Assembly: GCA_030295235.1 (NCBI GenBank)
Contig: AP026137.1
Location: 930,001-994,000 of the forward strand
Origin: Fistulifera solaris
Lineage: Eukaryota; Bacillariophyta; Bacillariophyceae; Naviculales; Stauroneidaceae
Reading direction: 5' to 3'
DNA length: 64,000 nt
Positions 52,912 to 62,732 of the stretch are shown piece by piece (the stretch's first letter is position 1; the number at the start of each line of letters is the position of its first letter). Below the pieces are notes generated by a model that was given only the letters and a program-made list of their open reading frames with translations, made no database searches and was not told where the DNA came from. The translations under genes and the position numbers were made by a program.

Positions 52912-54074
52912 GAAAGGTGATGATGATTATGAGTGAGGGAGGGCGTTCGTTCGTTGTTGTTCCTTCTGTTTTTATGAAAGTACCAGTACAGTTACCATCG
53001 TACCATCGCACATCGCACTAAAGACTTAAGGCTTAAGGTGTTCTTGGTTTCAGGCGCCACGTGCCACGTCCTTTTGTGTCATGTGTCAACGTACTGTAGT
53101 CATTAACTACCGTTACCGGTATGTACTGGTATCTGGTATGTGGCTATGTTGTGTTCGGTGCTCGGAGCAAAGCGGAGAACGGAGTAATTTTTGCTCTTTA
53201 CTCTTTAACTTTGTAGGTCTATAAAGCTATAAAGTGCACTCGATATCGATAAACTTACGTCTCTTGAGTCTCAAGTCACAGATCAGGCACTTTGTCTTTA
53301 ATCTTTAGGAAGGATCAGAAATATCAAAAATATCTTTCAGAGCCCCAAGCCCCGCTTATACTTCTTGTTAGACCTTAAACCTAGCTCCTAGCTACCTAGC
53401 TCTAGAGCATTGGCCTACCATTAAAGTCTAATAATCGGGTCTCGCGCAATGTAACAAAGGAAAAACGAAACACAAATTCAAATCCCTCTACTCTCCCTCA
53501 TTCTATTGAAAAGTTACAAGCTTTCGCGCTTCGCACACATCAACAGAAGGCGAACGACAACCGCAATCGCTCTCGTCGCCATCTAAAGAATCACCCTTCC
53601 TCGAGCGTCGAGAGGCACAAAGCTTATGAATCGTGGATTTCTATTCTCAGTTTTCATCATTATAAGTCTAGAATCTGCAGTCTCTAGTTGTATGCTGCCC
53701 GTCTCACGAGCCTAAGAGAGAAACCGATTTGAATTTCGGAGGTATCTTAATTTTTAATCATGACTCCATAGAAGTGCTCCGTATTTTCCATTCTATTGGC
53801 TTTTGGCTTTGTCTAGAGATTTGTAGGGTCCAAGTATAAAGTCTAAGTTCGATCGTTCCAGTCAGGGTCCAAGTATAAAGTCTAAGTTCGATCGTTCCAG
53901 TCCTAGTTGTTGGCTGTGCATCCCTAAACCATTTATCCAGGTCCGTATCCTAATTAATTTCTACTCGAGTCTCCCTTTGGTTCGAGAGGCTAGTCATGAG
54001 GTCCTTAAAAAGTAGATTCTATACATGTGATCTAATGGCATGAAAAGCGCCTTATGGTGTAAAGTATGGTACGT
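52912..54074. other. Gene-free stretch of about 1.2 kb
   Basis: No coding potential is visible. It contains GGTATGTACTGGTATCTGGT direct repeats near 53117 and the perfect 39-bp tandem duplication at 53825-53902. It is the likely promoter region of the histidine kinase and the 3' flank of the plastid protein. Confidence 0.5.
53825..53902. repeat. Perfect tandem duplication, 2 x 39 bp
   Basis: AGGGTCCAAGTATAAAGTCT...CGTTCCAGTC occurs twice back to back without mismatch (53825-53863 and 53864-53902). It is either a recent slippage event or an assembly duplication. Confidence 0.9.
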
Positions 54075-54716
54075 CTAAAGATCAAACGCTTTCGAAAAGG
54101 CAGCCCATGTCAGACCTTCTTCTCCATCGGCAAGCTCTTTCAGGCGTTGACTCATTCGATGACGAGTGAGCTTTTCTTTTCCGTTCGACAATATCTCGAA
54201 GAAGCTTTGTAAAGCTTGATCATTATCAAAGGCGGCACTAGATGCACCAACATACGGTCCACCCAGAGGAGGAACATATTCTATTTGTTGAATTTTTTCA
54301 ACGAACTCTTCCATCGACACGGCGGGTCCTTCCGTAAATATCTTCGTGCTCCACTTTGTGCTGTGTTCTTTTCCGTTGGCTTGTCGAGTCTCGTAAGACG
54401 GAATCCATTTTGGTCGAGCCGCTGATTGGTCGGCCATACGATAGCCACCTCCCGGAAGGCGAAACTCGCAATCGGCACACGCCGAGTAGCAGCACATTCC
54501 AGCGGAACTGTCTAACATGATATATTTCTCTGCCAATCTACCAAAAATTTTTACTGCTTCTTTGGGTGACACTGCCGCCGCAGCCTGACTTGTTTCAGCC
54601 AACAGCGTACTTGACATCTTCCGTGAACCGTACCCTTGCTTGAGAATCGGCGTGAATGCATCTCCGTCGCCAATTAGAGCGGCAGCCATCAACAGCACCA
54701 GCTTTCTCATCATCAT
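54075..54716 (-). CDS. Probable plastid-targeted protein with CC-x3-CxxC motif
   Basis: 213 residues, intact. The presequence MRKLVLLMAAALIGDGDA-FTP has Phe directly after the signal peptide, the diatom plastid-import arrangement. The core has GMCCYSACADCEFRLPGGGY, whose CC..C..C pattern resembles the oxidoreductase-like domain, and a conserved stretch RPKWIPSYETR. The C-terminal half (GKEKLTRHRMSQRLKELADG, LTWAAFSKAFDL) is helical. The four cysteines could bind metal or form disulfides. The function is not known; the domain naming is tentative. Confidence 0.7.
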   Translation of the reverse strand: MMMRKLVLLMAAALIGDGDAFTPILKQGYGSRKMSSTLLAETSQAAAAVSPKEAVKIFGRLAEKYIMLDSSAGMCCYSACADCEFRLPGGGYRMADQSAARPKWIPSYETRQANGKEHSTKWSTKIFTEGPAVSMEEFVEKIQQIEYVPPLGGPYVGASSAAFDNDQALQSFFEILSNGKEKLTRHRMSQRLKELADGEEGLTWAAFSKAFDL

Positions 54717-55198
54717 GGTGCGTCAATTTCAACTTGATAATTTATGAATCACGGTCAACATCTTTCAATTGCTGGAACATTTCCATTGTTTCATCATCAT
54801 TCATCGAAAAGCAAAAACACGTCATCCGTCGATCCTCATCCCTATCGATCTTATTACTATCTATGTGAGTGTGAAGTGCGGATGGCGGGAAGATTTCGCG
54901 GGCCACTAAAAACGTTAAGTATGCGTTAAGCCAACCTTCAAATTTTATTTACTTAGATCTTTTGTGTACTATCCAAAGTCTGGACCTCCCCGGCGATTGC
55001 TGCAAGCGTTGCAAATTCTCCAACCGCGAGACACCCAAGTGTTATTTGCTGCTGTTGCGCTGTTGCTGCGATCGAAGAAGAGGATGCAATTCAGATAGCG
55101 AAAACAAAATCGCACATCACATCTTGCAGTGTCAATCTTGTAATTGCTGTTTCTTCGTAGAAAGTTTGTTTTCGTTTAACGCCAAGAAAAGCCACAAC
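54717..55198. other. Shared divergent promoter region
   Basis: 482 bp between divergent genes. The frame of the next gene stays open upstream to 54962, but it reads Cys-rich sequence unlike the protein and is probably 5' UTR. Confidence 0.4.
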
Positions 55199-56972
55199 AT
55201 GCCGAGAGTTGGGATGATCGGTAACCGGAGTGTTCCGGCTAGAGGAGATCGTCCTCATCTCCAATTATCTGCGCAAAGTGCCGAAATTCGAAATCTAGCC
55301 CGGCAACTTGGTATGCTACAGGATTCACAAATTGCGGAGCAGGCATTGAATGATGCTATTGCGCAGACTCCTCTTTACAAACAGCTAGGCAAGGATGACG
55401 CGAAACTGTTGCTCAAGAAAATCGAAACAACATTGTACCGATGGCGGAAACGAGGTATATTGACTCAAAAACCTTCCCTATTCGAATGGCGCAAGCTGTC
55501 GAGAGCGCCTTATCAGCTGTTTTGACGAAGAAACCGAAAGACTCGAAAGGAACCGCAGGGCGAAAAGCATCGGGACAACGCGACACTACTTCAGCTCCTT
55601 TGGATGACGATCCATCGAGCACCAGCCCACTGCAAAGTGATTTCGCAACTCCTGGCGTGTCGACAGGAACCAGCGAAATCGCTTTTGTTAGTGACTCGGA
55701 AGGCGTGGCCCGTCACTCATCATGTGAAGATAGAGAGGTGATGGACGTCAACATGCAGCTCGCTGTCACGGATTTCTGGCCCAACCTGTTAGAAGCGATT
55801 GGTTTGCAGGTTGCCTCGCGTAGAATCAGCAAGACGAGGAGCAAGAAAATTTATGAGTTGTACAAGCTAGCAGGACCATGCATGCTCGTGGCCGATCAAC
55901 AAGAGTTGCGACAAGAAATCTCCAACGAGTTCCTGAAAGTCTTTCATGCCAACCATCAAGGCACACGACTCATTGGACAGAGTGAATGTCGCGTCTTTAG
56001 CGTTCAACACGAAGATTCGGCTGCTTTATGGATACAGATTAATATTGGACGACCGATCGATGTACGCGATCAAACTTTGAACATGAAAGGAAATGAAGGC
56101 AACGAATTCATAGTCCTAATTGTTCCGGAGTCCAATCTGGTCGCGTTGACCGCTAGTAAAGCCGCTTCGCGTTCGGTATACACCCCGTACATCATGTATG
56201 TATTGGAAACAGTGTTGACTTGCAGCGTTGCGGGAGGATACGCCTCTGGAGGTAAGTTTGATGACGGTTTACCATGTCTCATTTGTTCAAGGCAAACTCA
56301 GCATTTCACCGCTACCTTTCTACGTTTGTAGGTGTAAGCACCCGTCGAATGCATAATTTATCCGGGACAGAACCACTGGATTTGCTACGAACGGCGAATG
56401 CGATTGAAGCCTCGGATGCCGTAGGTCGATATGCCAATTATGCATCGCAGGGCAAAACAACGGACCCCATTGTTGAACTACAACAAGCCGCCAATGAAAA
56501 CTTATTATTTCGTACACCGGTGGCCCTGGATGAGAAAGCGGATCGACATACTTCCAGACTCGCCAGGAAGATTTCGCAAAAGTCGCACCAACAGACGGAG
56601 CTTGTGACCGTGAATGAGTACAGTGTCTGTTTGGACCAGAGCTCCAGTGAAAAGCAGTCTCGCAAGCGTATGCGTGTCGAAGAACTCGGTCAAGACGGTG
56701 ACTGCCCCATACGACAGAGTGTCAAATGGGATTGGAAAGGTTCAACGGATGCCGGCACAGCGGTATGGGGTACGGGGAACGAAGCCAAACACGAAACATT
56801 CAAATGCCGTCTTTCTTTGAAAGGATCCGATGTATTTGCTGGCATGCAAGCTTTACTAGATGCTGGTATCCTGGAAGGTCCACTCCCGCACTATATGAGG
56901 GACGCACCGATGTTGGGAGGAAGGATCGTTGTGGATCACTCCGTCGTCAAGAAAGTTTGCAAAGAAGAATGA
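55199..56972 (+). CDS. CENP-N/Chl4-like inner-kinetochore protein (one frame break)
   Basis: Exons are 55199-56251 (with one missing base at 55440/55441; repair gives LYRMAETRYIDSKTFP) and 56332-56972; the intron is 56252-56331. The repaired protein is 564 residues. Middle segment AALWIQINIGRPI and later DLLRTANAIEASD align in order with human CENP-N (AVWIRIAWG). The C-terminus FKCRLSLKGSDVFAGMQALL followed by DAGILEGPLPHYM mirrors the CENP-N dimer region (RCLIKFSSPHLLEALKSL, then ADAPLSPLL). CENP-N/Chl4 with CENP-L/Iml3 binds centromeric nucleosomes. The match is from memory and weak in the N-terminus, so a profile search is needed to confirm. A basic linker (KQSRKRMRVEE) suggests nuclear location. 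Confidence 0.55.
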
Positions 56973-57212
56973 GTTTGCTGTTAAATTTATTAAAATGCAA
57001 AGTAATGATCACAAAATTATTATACCGGTTTCTACAGACTTTCAACGAAGATACGACCTGTCAACAGTGATAAACTGATCTCCGATTCATTTGAGTGATA
57101 AAATATAACCAGCACTCTCACTCAAGAAACAAACGACTTCTTATTTCCTTTCTTGTTCGCTGTTGCAGGACGCGATTACCGAGCAAAATATAGGTTGTAA
57201 ATGAGCACATCA

Positions 57213-57713
57213 TTACTGCTTGGGCCACCATTGCCGAGTTGTGATGTCGAGTAGCACATCGACCGCATCATCAATAGGATGCACGATGACAGGAATAGAA
57301 CTTATCCCCACCAATGTTGGTGACCACTTGCTAACGAGAAGCGGAAGCGCCATAGGTGACTTGCGTACAGCCAGTCGACTGGCTTTGACAATGAGATTGA
57401 TTGTTGCTCCTGGTATCATCACGCTCGCTAGTGTCTGCCACAGCAATGTATCTGCAGTAGCACGAACCGTGTCGTTCCATATAGATCGCTGATCTTTATT
57501 TCCTTGTTGAGGATGTGTCCAAGTACTCCATCCTGTCACGAAAGAGTCAGCAAAGCAATAACCAAAGGCAACAATATAAGAAGGAGCCACCAGGCGCGGA
57601 AATTGATAGCGAAAGGACTCTCCAATTTCGTTTGCGTAACCAGCATAGCGAAGCAAAGAGTGTCGAAAGACGTTGTACTCGACAACAGCAATTTCTTTTG
57701 TTTCATTAGTCAT
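57213..57713 (-). CDS. MTFP1: Mitochondrial fission process protein 1 (MTFP1/MTP18)
   Basis: From ATG 57713 (MTNETKEIAVVE) the protein is 166 residues. Signature segments are LLRYAGYANEIGESFR, APSYIVAFGYCFADS, DTLLWQTLASVMIPGATIN and the C-terminal SIPVIVHPIDDAVDVLLD, all in the order of human MTP18, an inner-membrane protein that promotes mitochondrial fission. Two to three membrane segments are visible. The frame extends upstream to 57761, but those residues come from sequence next to the palindrome array. Intact. Confidence 0.9.
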   Translation of the reverse strand: MTNETKEIAVVEYNVFRHSLLRYAGYANEIGESFRYQFPRLVAPSYIVAFGYCFADSFVTGWSTWTHPQQGNKDQRSIWNDTVRATADTLLWQTLASVMIPGATINLIVKASRLAVRKSPMALPLLVSKWSPTLVGISSIPVIVHPIDDAVDVLLDITTRQWWPKQ

Positions 57714-57775
57714 TAGGTATACTATCTTATGAGGCTTGCTTGCATAATTGTTCTGAAACAATGATCGTGTCTAAG

Positions 57776-58650
57776 TTCCAGAAATTCTGGAAATTTGTGC
57801 CTTTGATCATAAACGAAGGAAAGCGAAAATTCCAGAAAATCTGGAAAAGTTACTTCTGCGCTATACAGAAATTCTGTGATGGTCCAGAAATTCTCGACCA
57901 TCTGCGCAAAATCCAGCGTCTTGGACCATAACGAAAGCAAGTGCGCGTTCCAGAAATTCTGGAATTTGTGCCCTGATCATAAACGAAGGAAAGCGAAAAT
58001 TCCAGAAAATCTGGAAAAGTTACTTCTGATATACAGAAATTCTGTGATGGTCCAGAAATTTTGGACCAGTTTTTTCGATCCTACTGAAATGCTGCGCAAA
58101 ATCCAGAAACTATGGAGACGGTGTCTTGGACCATAACGAAAGCAAGTGCGCGTTCCAGAAATACTGGAACTTGCGTCTTGATCATAAACGAAGGGAAGCG
58201 AAAATTCCAGAAAATCTGGAAAAGTTACTTCTGATATACAGAAATTATGTGATGGTCCAGAAATTCTGGACCAGTTTTTTCAATCCTACTGAAACGCTGC
58301 GCACGTTCCAGAAACTATGGACACGGTGTTTTGGATCATAACAATCGCAAGTGCGCGTTCCAGAAATTCTGGAACTTGTGTCTTGATCCTAACGAAAGAG
58401 AGAAAGCGCAAATTCTGTTGTGGTCCAGAAATTCTAGACCTGTTTTTTCGATCCTACCGAAACGCTGCGCACGTTCCAGAAACTATGGACACGGTGCTTC
58501 GGATCATGACAAACTAAAGTGCGCGTTCCAGAAATTCTGGAACTTGTGTCTTGATTCAAACGAAAGAGAGAAAGCGCAAATTCCAGAAATTCTGGAATAC
58601 TGTTTTTCTGTTATACAGAAATTCTGTGGTGGTCCAGAAATTCTGGACTT
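57776..58650. repeat. Second palindrome array, about 205-bp higher-order unit
   Basis: TTCCAGAAATTCTGGAA, ACAGAAATTCTGT and GGTCCAGAAATTCTGGACC recur in order. The anchor GTGCGCG occurs at 57941, 58146, 58351 and 58519, giving periods of 205, 205 and 168 bp, with a partial unit before the first. The palindromes share the AGAA-N-TTCT core with the array at 4.8-6.9 kb but the spacers differ. It begins about 60 bp upstream of the MTFP1 start. Open frames through it are by-products of the repeats. Nothing is recognised in 58651-58914. Confidence 0.9.
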
Positions 58651-58914
58651 TTCTAAATCCTTCTAACTTATTCTATCAATAATATCTCATCAAAAGAGCT
58701 ACAGTGCAAACCGCCAAGGATACATTTTTGATGAGTCCAATTGCAATGGTGCTTGAAAAGTTCAATCGTAGTATCCTGCGAAGGTGTCGGCATCAAGAAA
58801 TTTTATCATCCCAAAATGTAAGACGGACTTGCTAGCAAAGCGCGGTACGAGGAAACAGAAGTTTGAGCTCGAAAACATAGATTCCATCACATCATAATCA
58901 CCAAGACGATGTTC

Positions 58915-60837
58915 TTAGTTGTGAAGAAAAATTTTCTTGATTCGAAAATCAATACACACGCGAAATTGACGCACGGCAACGCTCCCCACTCGAGCAACGT
59001 GAAGGAAGTCCACATCTAATTCTTGAGCACGGCTCGCTTTTTCAATCAGGCGCTTGGACCTTTTGCATTCCGGATATTCGTGATCGGCGACAAAATCGTA
59101 CCAATGGCATTCACCACCATCGCGCTTCAATGCAGCTAGAATTTCATTCAAAAGGAAAGACCCCCATCTCCAGTCCCTAGATCGCCATCCATACTTCCTT
59201 CTTTCGGTCGAGGTGCTAAAATTCGATCATAATGATGTTTGGGCAAGGTCGGCAGTATCTGTAGAACATCTCCTTCAATTATAAACAGCCGATCTGCTGC
59301 TCCTTTGCACTTGGCAGCCTTATTTCGCTCCAGCATTCGATGCGCTCGCTTAGCGCATTCGACAGCCACGGGATTCAGTTCGACAGAAGTCACCGACGCT
59401 GCTTCAGTACGACCCGCAATTTGTAAAGCCTCCATTGCCACACCGGCAAACAAAACCAGGACATGCTCTCCCCTCGCTACTTGTTGACATATCCGAAGTC
59501 GCTCCTGTGCCATTCGCGGGGTGAAAAAGTTTGATTCAGGTCCACCACACATTTGATGCCGTATTCACCATGTGTTGTTATCAGAGGAGAACGATGGGCG
59601 CCGGCAACAATCACAAGTTCCGATGGAGCACGCTCGGTACCTTGTAGATTTTTGTTTTGCAAAGCTACCACTTTAATCGATTTATTTCTCTGCATCAACA
59701 ATTCACCAACCTTTTCCCATTCTTCCAGTGACCTCGTGTTGTTTGATGTTGCTGTTGAAAAGGACTCGTGTACAATCGCAACGTCCCCGACAACGTCAAA
59801 ACTACGCGGTAGAGACATCTCGCCATCCTCGCAAGTTGATTCAACAATTCCGTTGAGATTCCTTTCGTCAACACAATCATCAATGCGATTCTCGCCCAAT
59901 CCCTCTTCGTGAAAGCGCTCTATTAATGTAGAAGAAATCGATTCTTGAATCGTTTGCACAAAACGATCTATTTTGCTCCAATTCCGATCATGTCGTTCAT
60001 TGACCAATGCTGCCAACCAATGCAACATGGCACTGTCGCGAAAGATAGGTTGTACCATGTCACTTTCTGTATCTTTGCTCGTCTGGGGCAGAGAAACAGG
60101 CATATCCAGTCCTTCGTCTCCCCAAATGGCAACTAAATACCGCGAGTCTTTCCACGTCGTCAATCCGACATTCTATATACGATCAAGGAAAATAACCACG
60201 TTGTGTCAGAGTCTTATATCAGCGACACAAGTGTCGAATACAATCTTCCACTAACCTTGAACGAAGGCCGAGCCGCATTCATCAGTGCGGCCGCTGCCTC
60301 TAAAGATCGGCAAGCGACATGTAAAATGAACGGCTCATATCTTAGAAACAAGGAATTTCCTTCGACAGTCACATTTTCTGTAACAGGATCATCCGGCGGA
60401 GTATCCTCTGGTTTGAGAAGAGTGATATCCTCATTGTTGTAATCGTATTGTCCTATCGACCTAACTGGATCACCTCCGCCCGTCGGATCCGTCTCCAATG
60501 TTGTTAAATCAAAATATCGTTCCGGCTCGTAAATTTTGTCATGATTGACACGAAATCGTTCGAATGAATTCGTCGATTTAATGCCAGGACCCCGATACAG
60601 ATAACATCTGCCTGCACACGACGATGTCGTGTAATAAAACGGCAAATCATTGATGACAGCACAGACTTCGACAACTTTCGGATCGATCCGCCCCGCCGAA
60701 CTCTTGTCGCGTTTTCCGAGACATTGAACTTTGCTATTCGCGAAATTGTTGTGCAGTTGACGCGTCCGGGATGACTGTTGGTGCTGTGAATGTAATGTCG
60801 TCATTACTGAGTGTATTTTCCAAGAAGACGGAGGCAC
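58915..60837 (-). CDS. Wybutosine synthesis TYW3-TYW2 fusion protein (two frame breaks)
   Basis: Two exons: 60256-60837 and 58915-60172, with an 83-bp intron (donor GTTAGT). The N-terminal TYW3 domain has CLGKRDKSSAGRIDPKVVEV, FYYTTSSCAGRCYLYRG, FLRYEPFILHVACRSLEAAA and YLVAIWGDEGLDMP, as in the N4-methyltransferase of wybutosine. The C-terminal TYW2/Trm12-like SAM transferase has SELVIVAGAHRSPLI, FFTPRMAQERLRICQQ, VLVLFAGVAMEALQI and SVELNPVAVECAKRA; TYW2 adds the aminocarboxypropyl group from SAM. Both act on G37 of tRNA-Phe. A-runs at 59524-59528 and C-runs at 59161-59165 each lack one base; repair gives 613 residues. Plants also fuse these two activities, with a Kelch domain between; no Kelch part is seen here. 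Confidence 0.9.
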
Positions 60838-61911
60838 CTGATAGATTTACTAGTCGACTAAGGAAAAGCGATGGCGATGTGATGAAAAAAAAATGAATGA
60901 AAGAAAATCGTTAGCACACGTCCGTCGCCCGTCAACGCAATATCCGGGTGCCCGATCAGTCGATAAATTTCCCTACGGGGCTCTACGTGAAAAGCACGTA
61001 GACCTTCGCAACAGTGCAGCTGTTGTCTTTTTATATGTTTGAAAGTTCCAAACAATGTCGAATTCATACTAAGGGAGTCCATCAAGGTATGAGGATGATT
61101 GTTCTGATGATATTTGTCGCTTTCGGACTCGAGAATCGTTGAGGTCAAAACCGAAAAGTTCCGGGTGCTACCTACATCGGTAAAATTCCTACGTGGTCTA
61201 CGTACATTTCACGTAGACATTCGAAGCGTTCTAGCTTGGCTTTTGTACTGTTTCGATTCCTCATTGATTGTCAATATCGTTTATGAGTGTGCATTATGAG
61301 TGTTGGTTGATGCTTTTTTTGGAATGGCAGTCGAACATACTCGAAAATGGTGTCATCAAAATTACACAATATCCGGGTTCCCCCTCTGTTGATAAATTTC
61401 CCTACGGGCTCTACGTGAAATCACGTAGCCACTTGAAACAGTGCATCTGTTGTCATTTTCCCGTTTGTTTTTCAGCTCATCATGACTCTTGCTTATAGTC
61501 TCTAGAAAGGTATGTCGGAAAATGTTACGATGAATTTTTTTGCTGTCGGGTTCGAAAATGATGATATTCAAAGAGGACGATATATCATGAGGCGAGGCCG
61601 CTTGTAAACGTACCAGTACCGGTCCGCCTTTTTACACGTATTGACATAAAGCAATTATTACTAAGTGCTCCGTGCACGTCCCCAGTCCCCAGTCCCCAAT
61701 CACGCGGTAAACACGCGATGCAATCGTGCGAGGGCACCAAAAACGTTGTCCACGTTCGTCGATAAGGGAAAAGAGACATCGAAGCATTTATGCACTTCTT
61801 GTTCTCGTTGCTCTTTGTGGAGAAGCAAAGACCCTTGATTGTTGCAAAGAAAGGAGACGCATCCGGCAAAGATTTTGCTTTTTGAAAAGTTTTGACGGAG
61901 GTTAATCGGAA
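60838..61911. other. Gene-free stretch holding a tandem repeat
   Basis: 1.07 kb between the TYW gene and the next gene, mostly filled by the three diverged 214-bp units at about 60940-61575. No gene is seen. Confidence 0.5.
60940..61575. repeat. Three diverged tandem units of about 214 bp with CACGTAG palindromes
   Basis: Each unit carries ATCCGGGT or similar, TAAATTTCCCTACG or similar, and a palindrome TCTACGTG..CACGTAGA (60982-61002, 61198-61217, 61411-61428; spacing 216 and 213 bp). The first and third units also share CAACAGTGCAGCTGTTGTC-like and GATGATAT..TTCG segments. The palindromic core contains ACGTG (G-box-like). Confidence 0.75.
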
Positions 61912-62406
61912 ATGACAACACAAACGACACCGGCGTATTATGTCCCCAACAGTGCCTCATCACAGAGGATTGTCGATGTTGTTCCCTATCAAGGAACAAA
62001 CCCTACCGCTCCACCGACGATGGATGATCTTTCTTACTACTATACACCTTCGCCAGCACACTCAACTACAGTAGCCTCGTTTGCCGAACCCTCTCGCGAA
62101 TTGACGCCTTATCAAAGCGAACAGCGAATGACAGCTGTTCCAGCTCCTCCGGCTCTCAGTAATCAACAACAGAAACAAATCAATATGAAAGAGAAACGAA
62201 AACGCATTCAAGCGGCTGCTGCAGTGACGGGAGCTGTCTCGGGATTTTTCGTGGCGGGGCCGTTGGGGAGTGTTGTGTTGGGTTGCACTTCGCATTTAGT
62301 CACAAAACAAGTGTGCAAGAAGCGTGAAAGACGCATTTTGGATAAGAAGTATGATCAGGCGATCGCGCAGCCTCAAGAATTCTCCGATGATGCTGTCTTC
62401 ACTTAA
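61912..62406 (+). CDS. Small protein with glycine-zipper membrane segment
   Basis: 164 residues. The N-terminal 90 residues are rich in Pro, Thr, Ser and Tyr. A basic stretch (MKEKRKRIQ) then leads into AAAAVTGAVSGFFVAGPLGS, whose spaced Gly/Ala resemble a glycine zipper, and a Lys/Arg-rich tail. It could sit in or against a membrane. No family is recognised. The frame is intact. Confidence 0.6.
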   Translation: MTTQTTPAYYVPNSASSQRIVDVVPYQGTNPTAPPTMDDLSYYYTPSPAHSTTVASFAEPSRELTPYQSEQRMTAVPAPPALSNQQQKQINMKEKRKRIQAAAAVTGAVSGFFVAGPLGSVVLGCTSHLVTKQVCKKRERRILDKKYDQAIAQPQEFSDDAVFT

Positions 62407-62732
62407 CACGTAAAGCTTGAAAGGATTCAACCTACTTCGCAGCGAAGGAAATCATAACATAAGAATACACATAGACAAACAAGTCTCTTCGTTGTTTTTT
62501 GTAAGAAGTGATAGGTGATAACAGGATGTCAAAACAGGCGACAATAGCTAAGATTCCACACGTTCTATAGGTATGTGATTCAAAATATAGTTCAGATTTA
62601 AGGAATAAAAGTTATATTATCATCGATTGCGATTACACATTCCCATTCATCTTCTAAATTCGACTTTCAAACACAATCAAGAAGACATAATAGCATCCAA
62701 ACATTTATTGATTCATAAGGAGTTATTGTCGG
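62407..62732. other. Convergent 3' region, nothing recognised
   Basis: 326 bp between convergent genes, probably the two 3' UTRs; no structure seen. Confidence 0.4.

Noticed and set aside
53430-53500. Possible tRNA gene (TTCAAATCC-like segment)
   Set aside because: No matching A box, acceptor stem or anticodon stem could be drawn around it.
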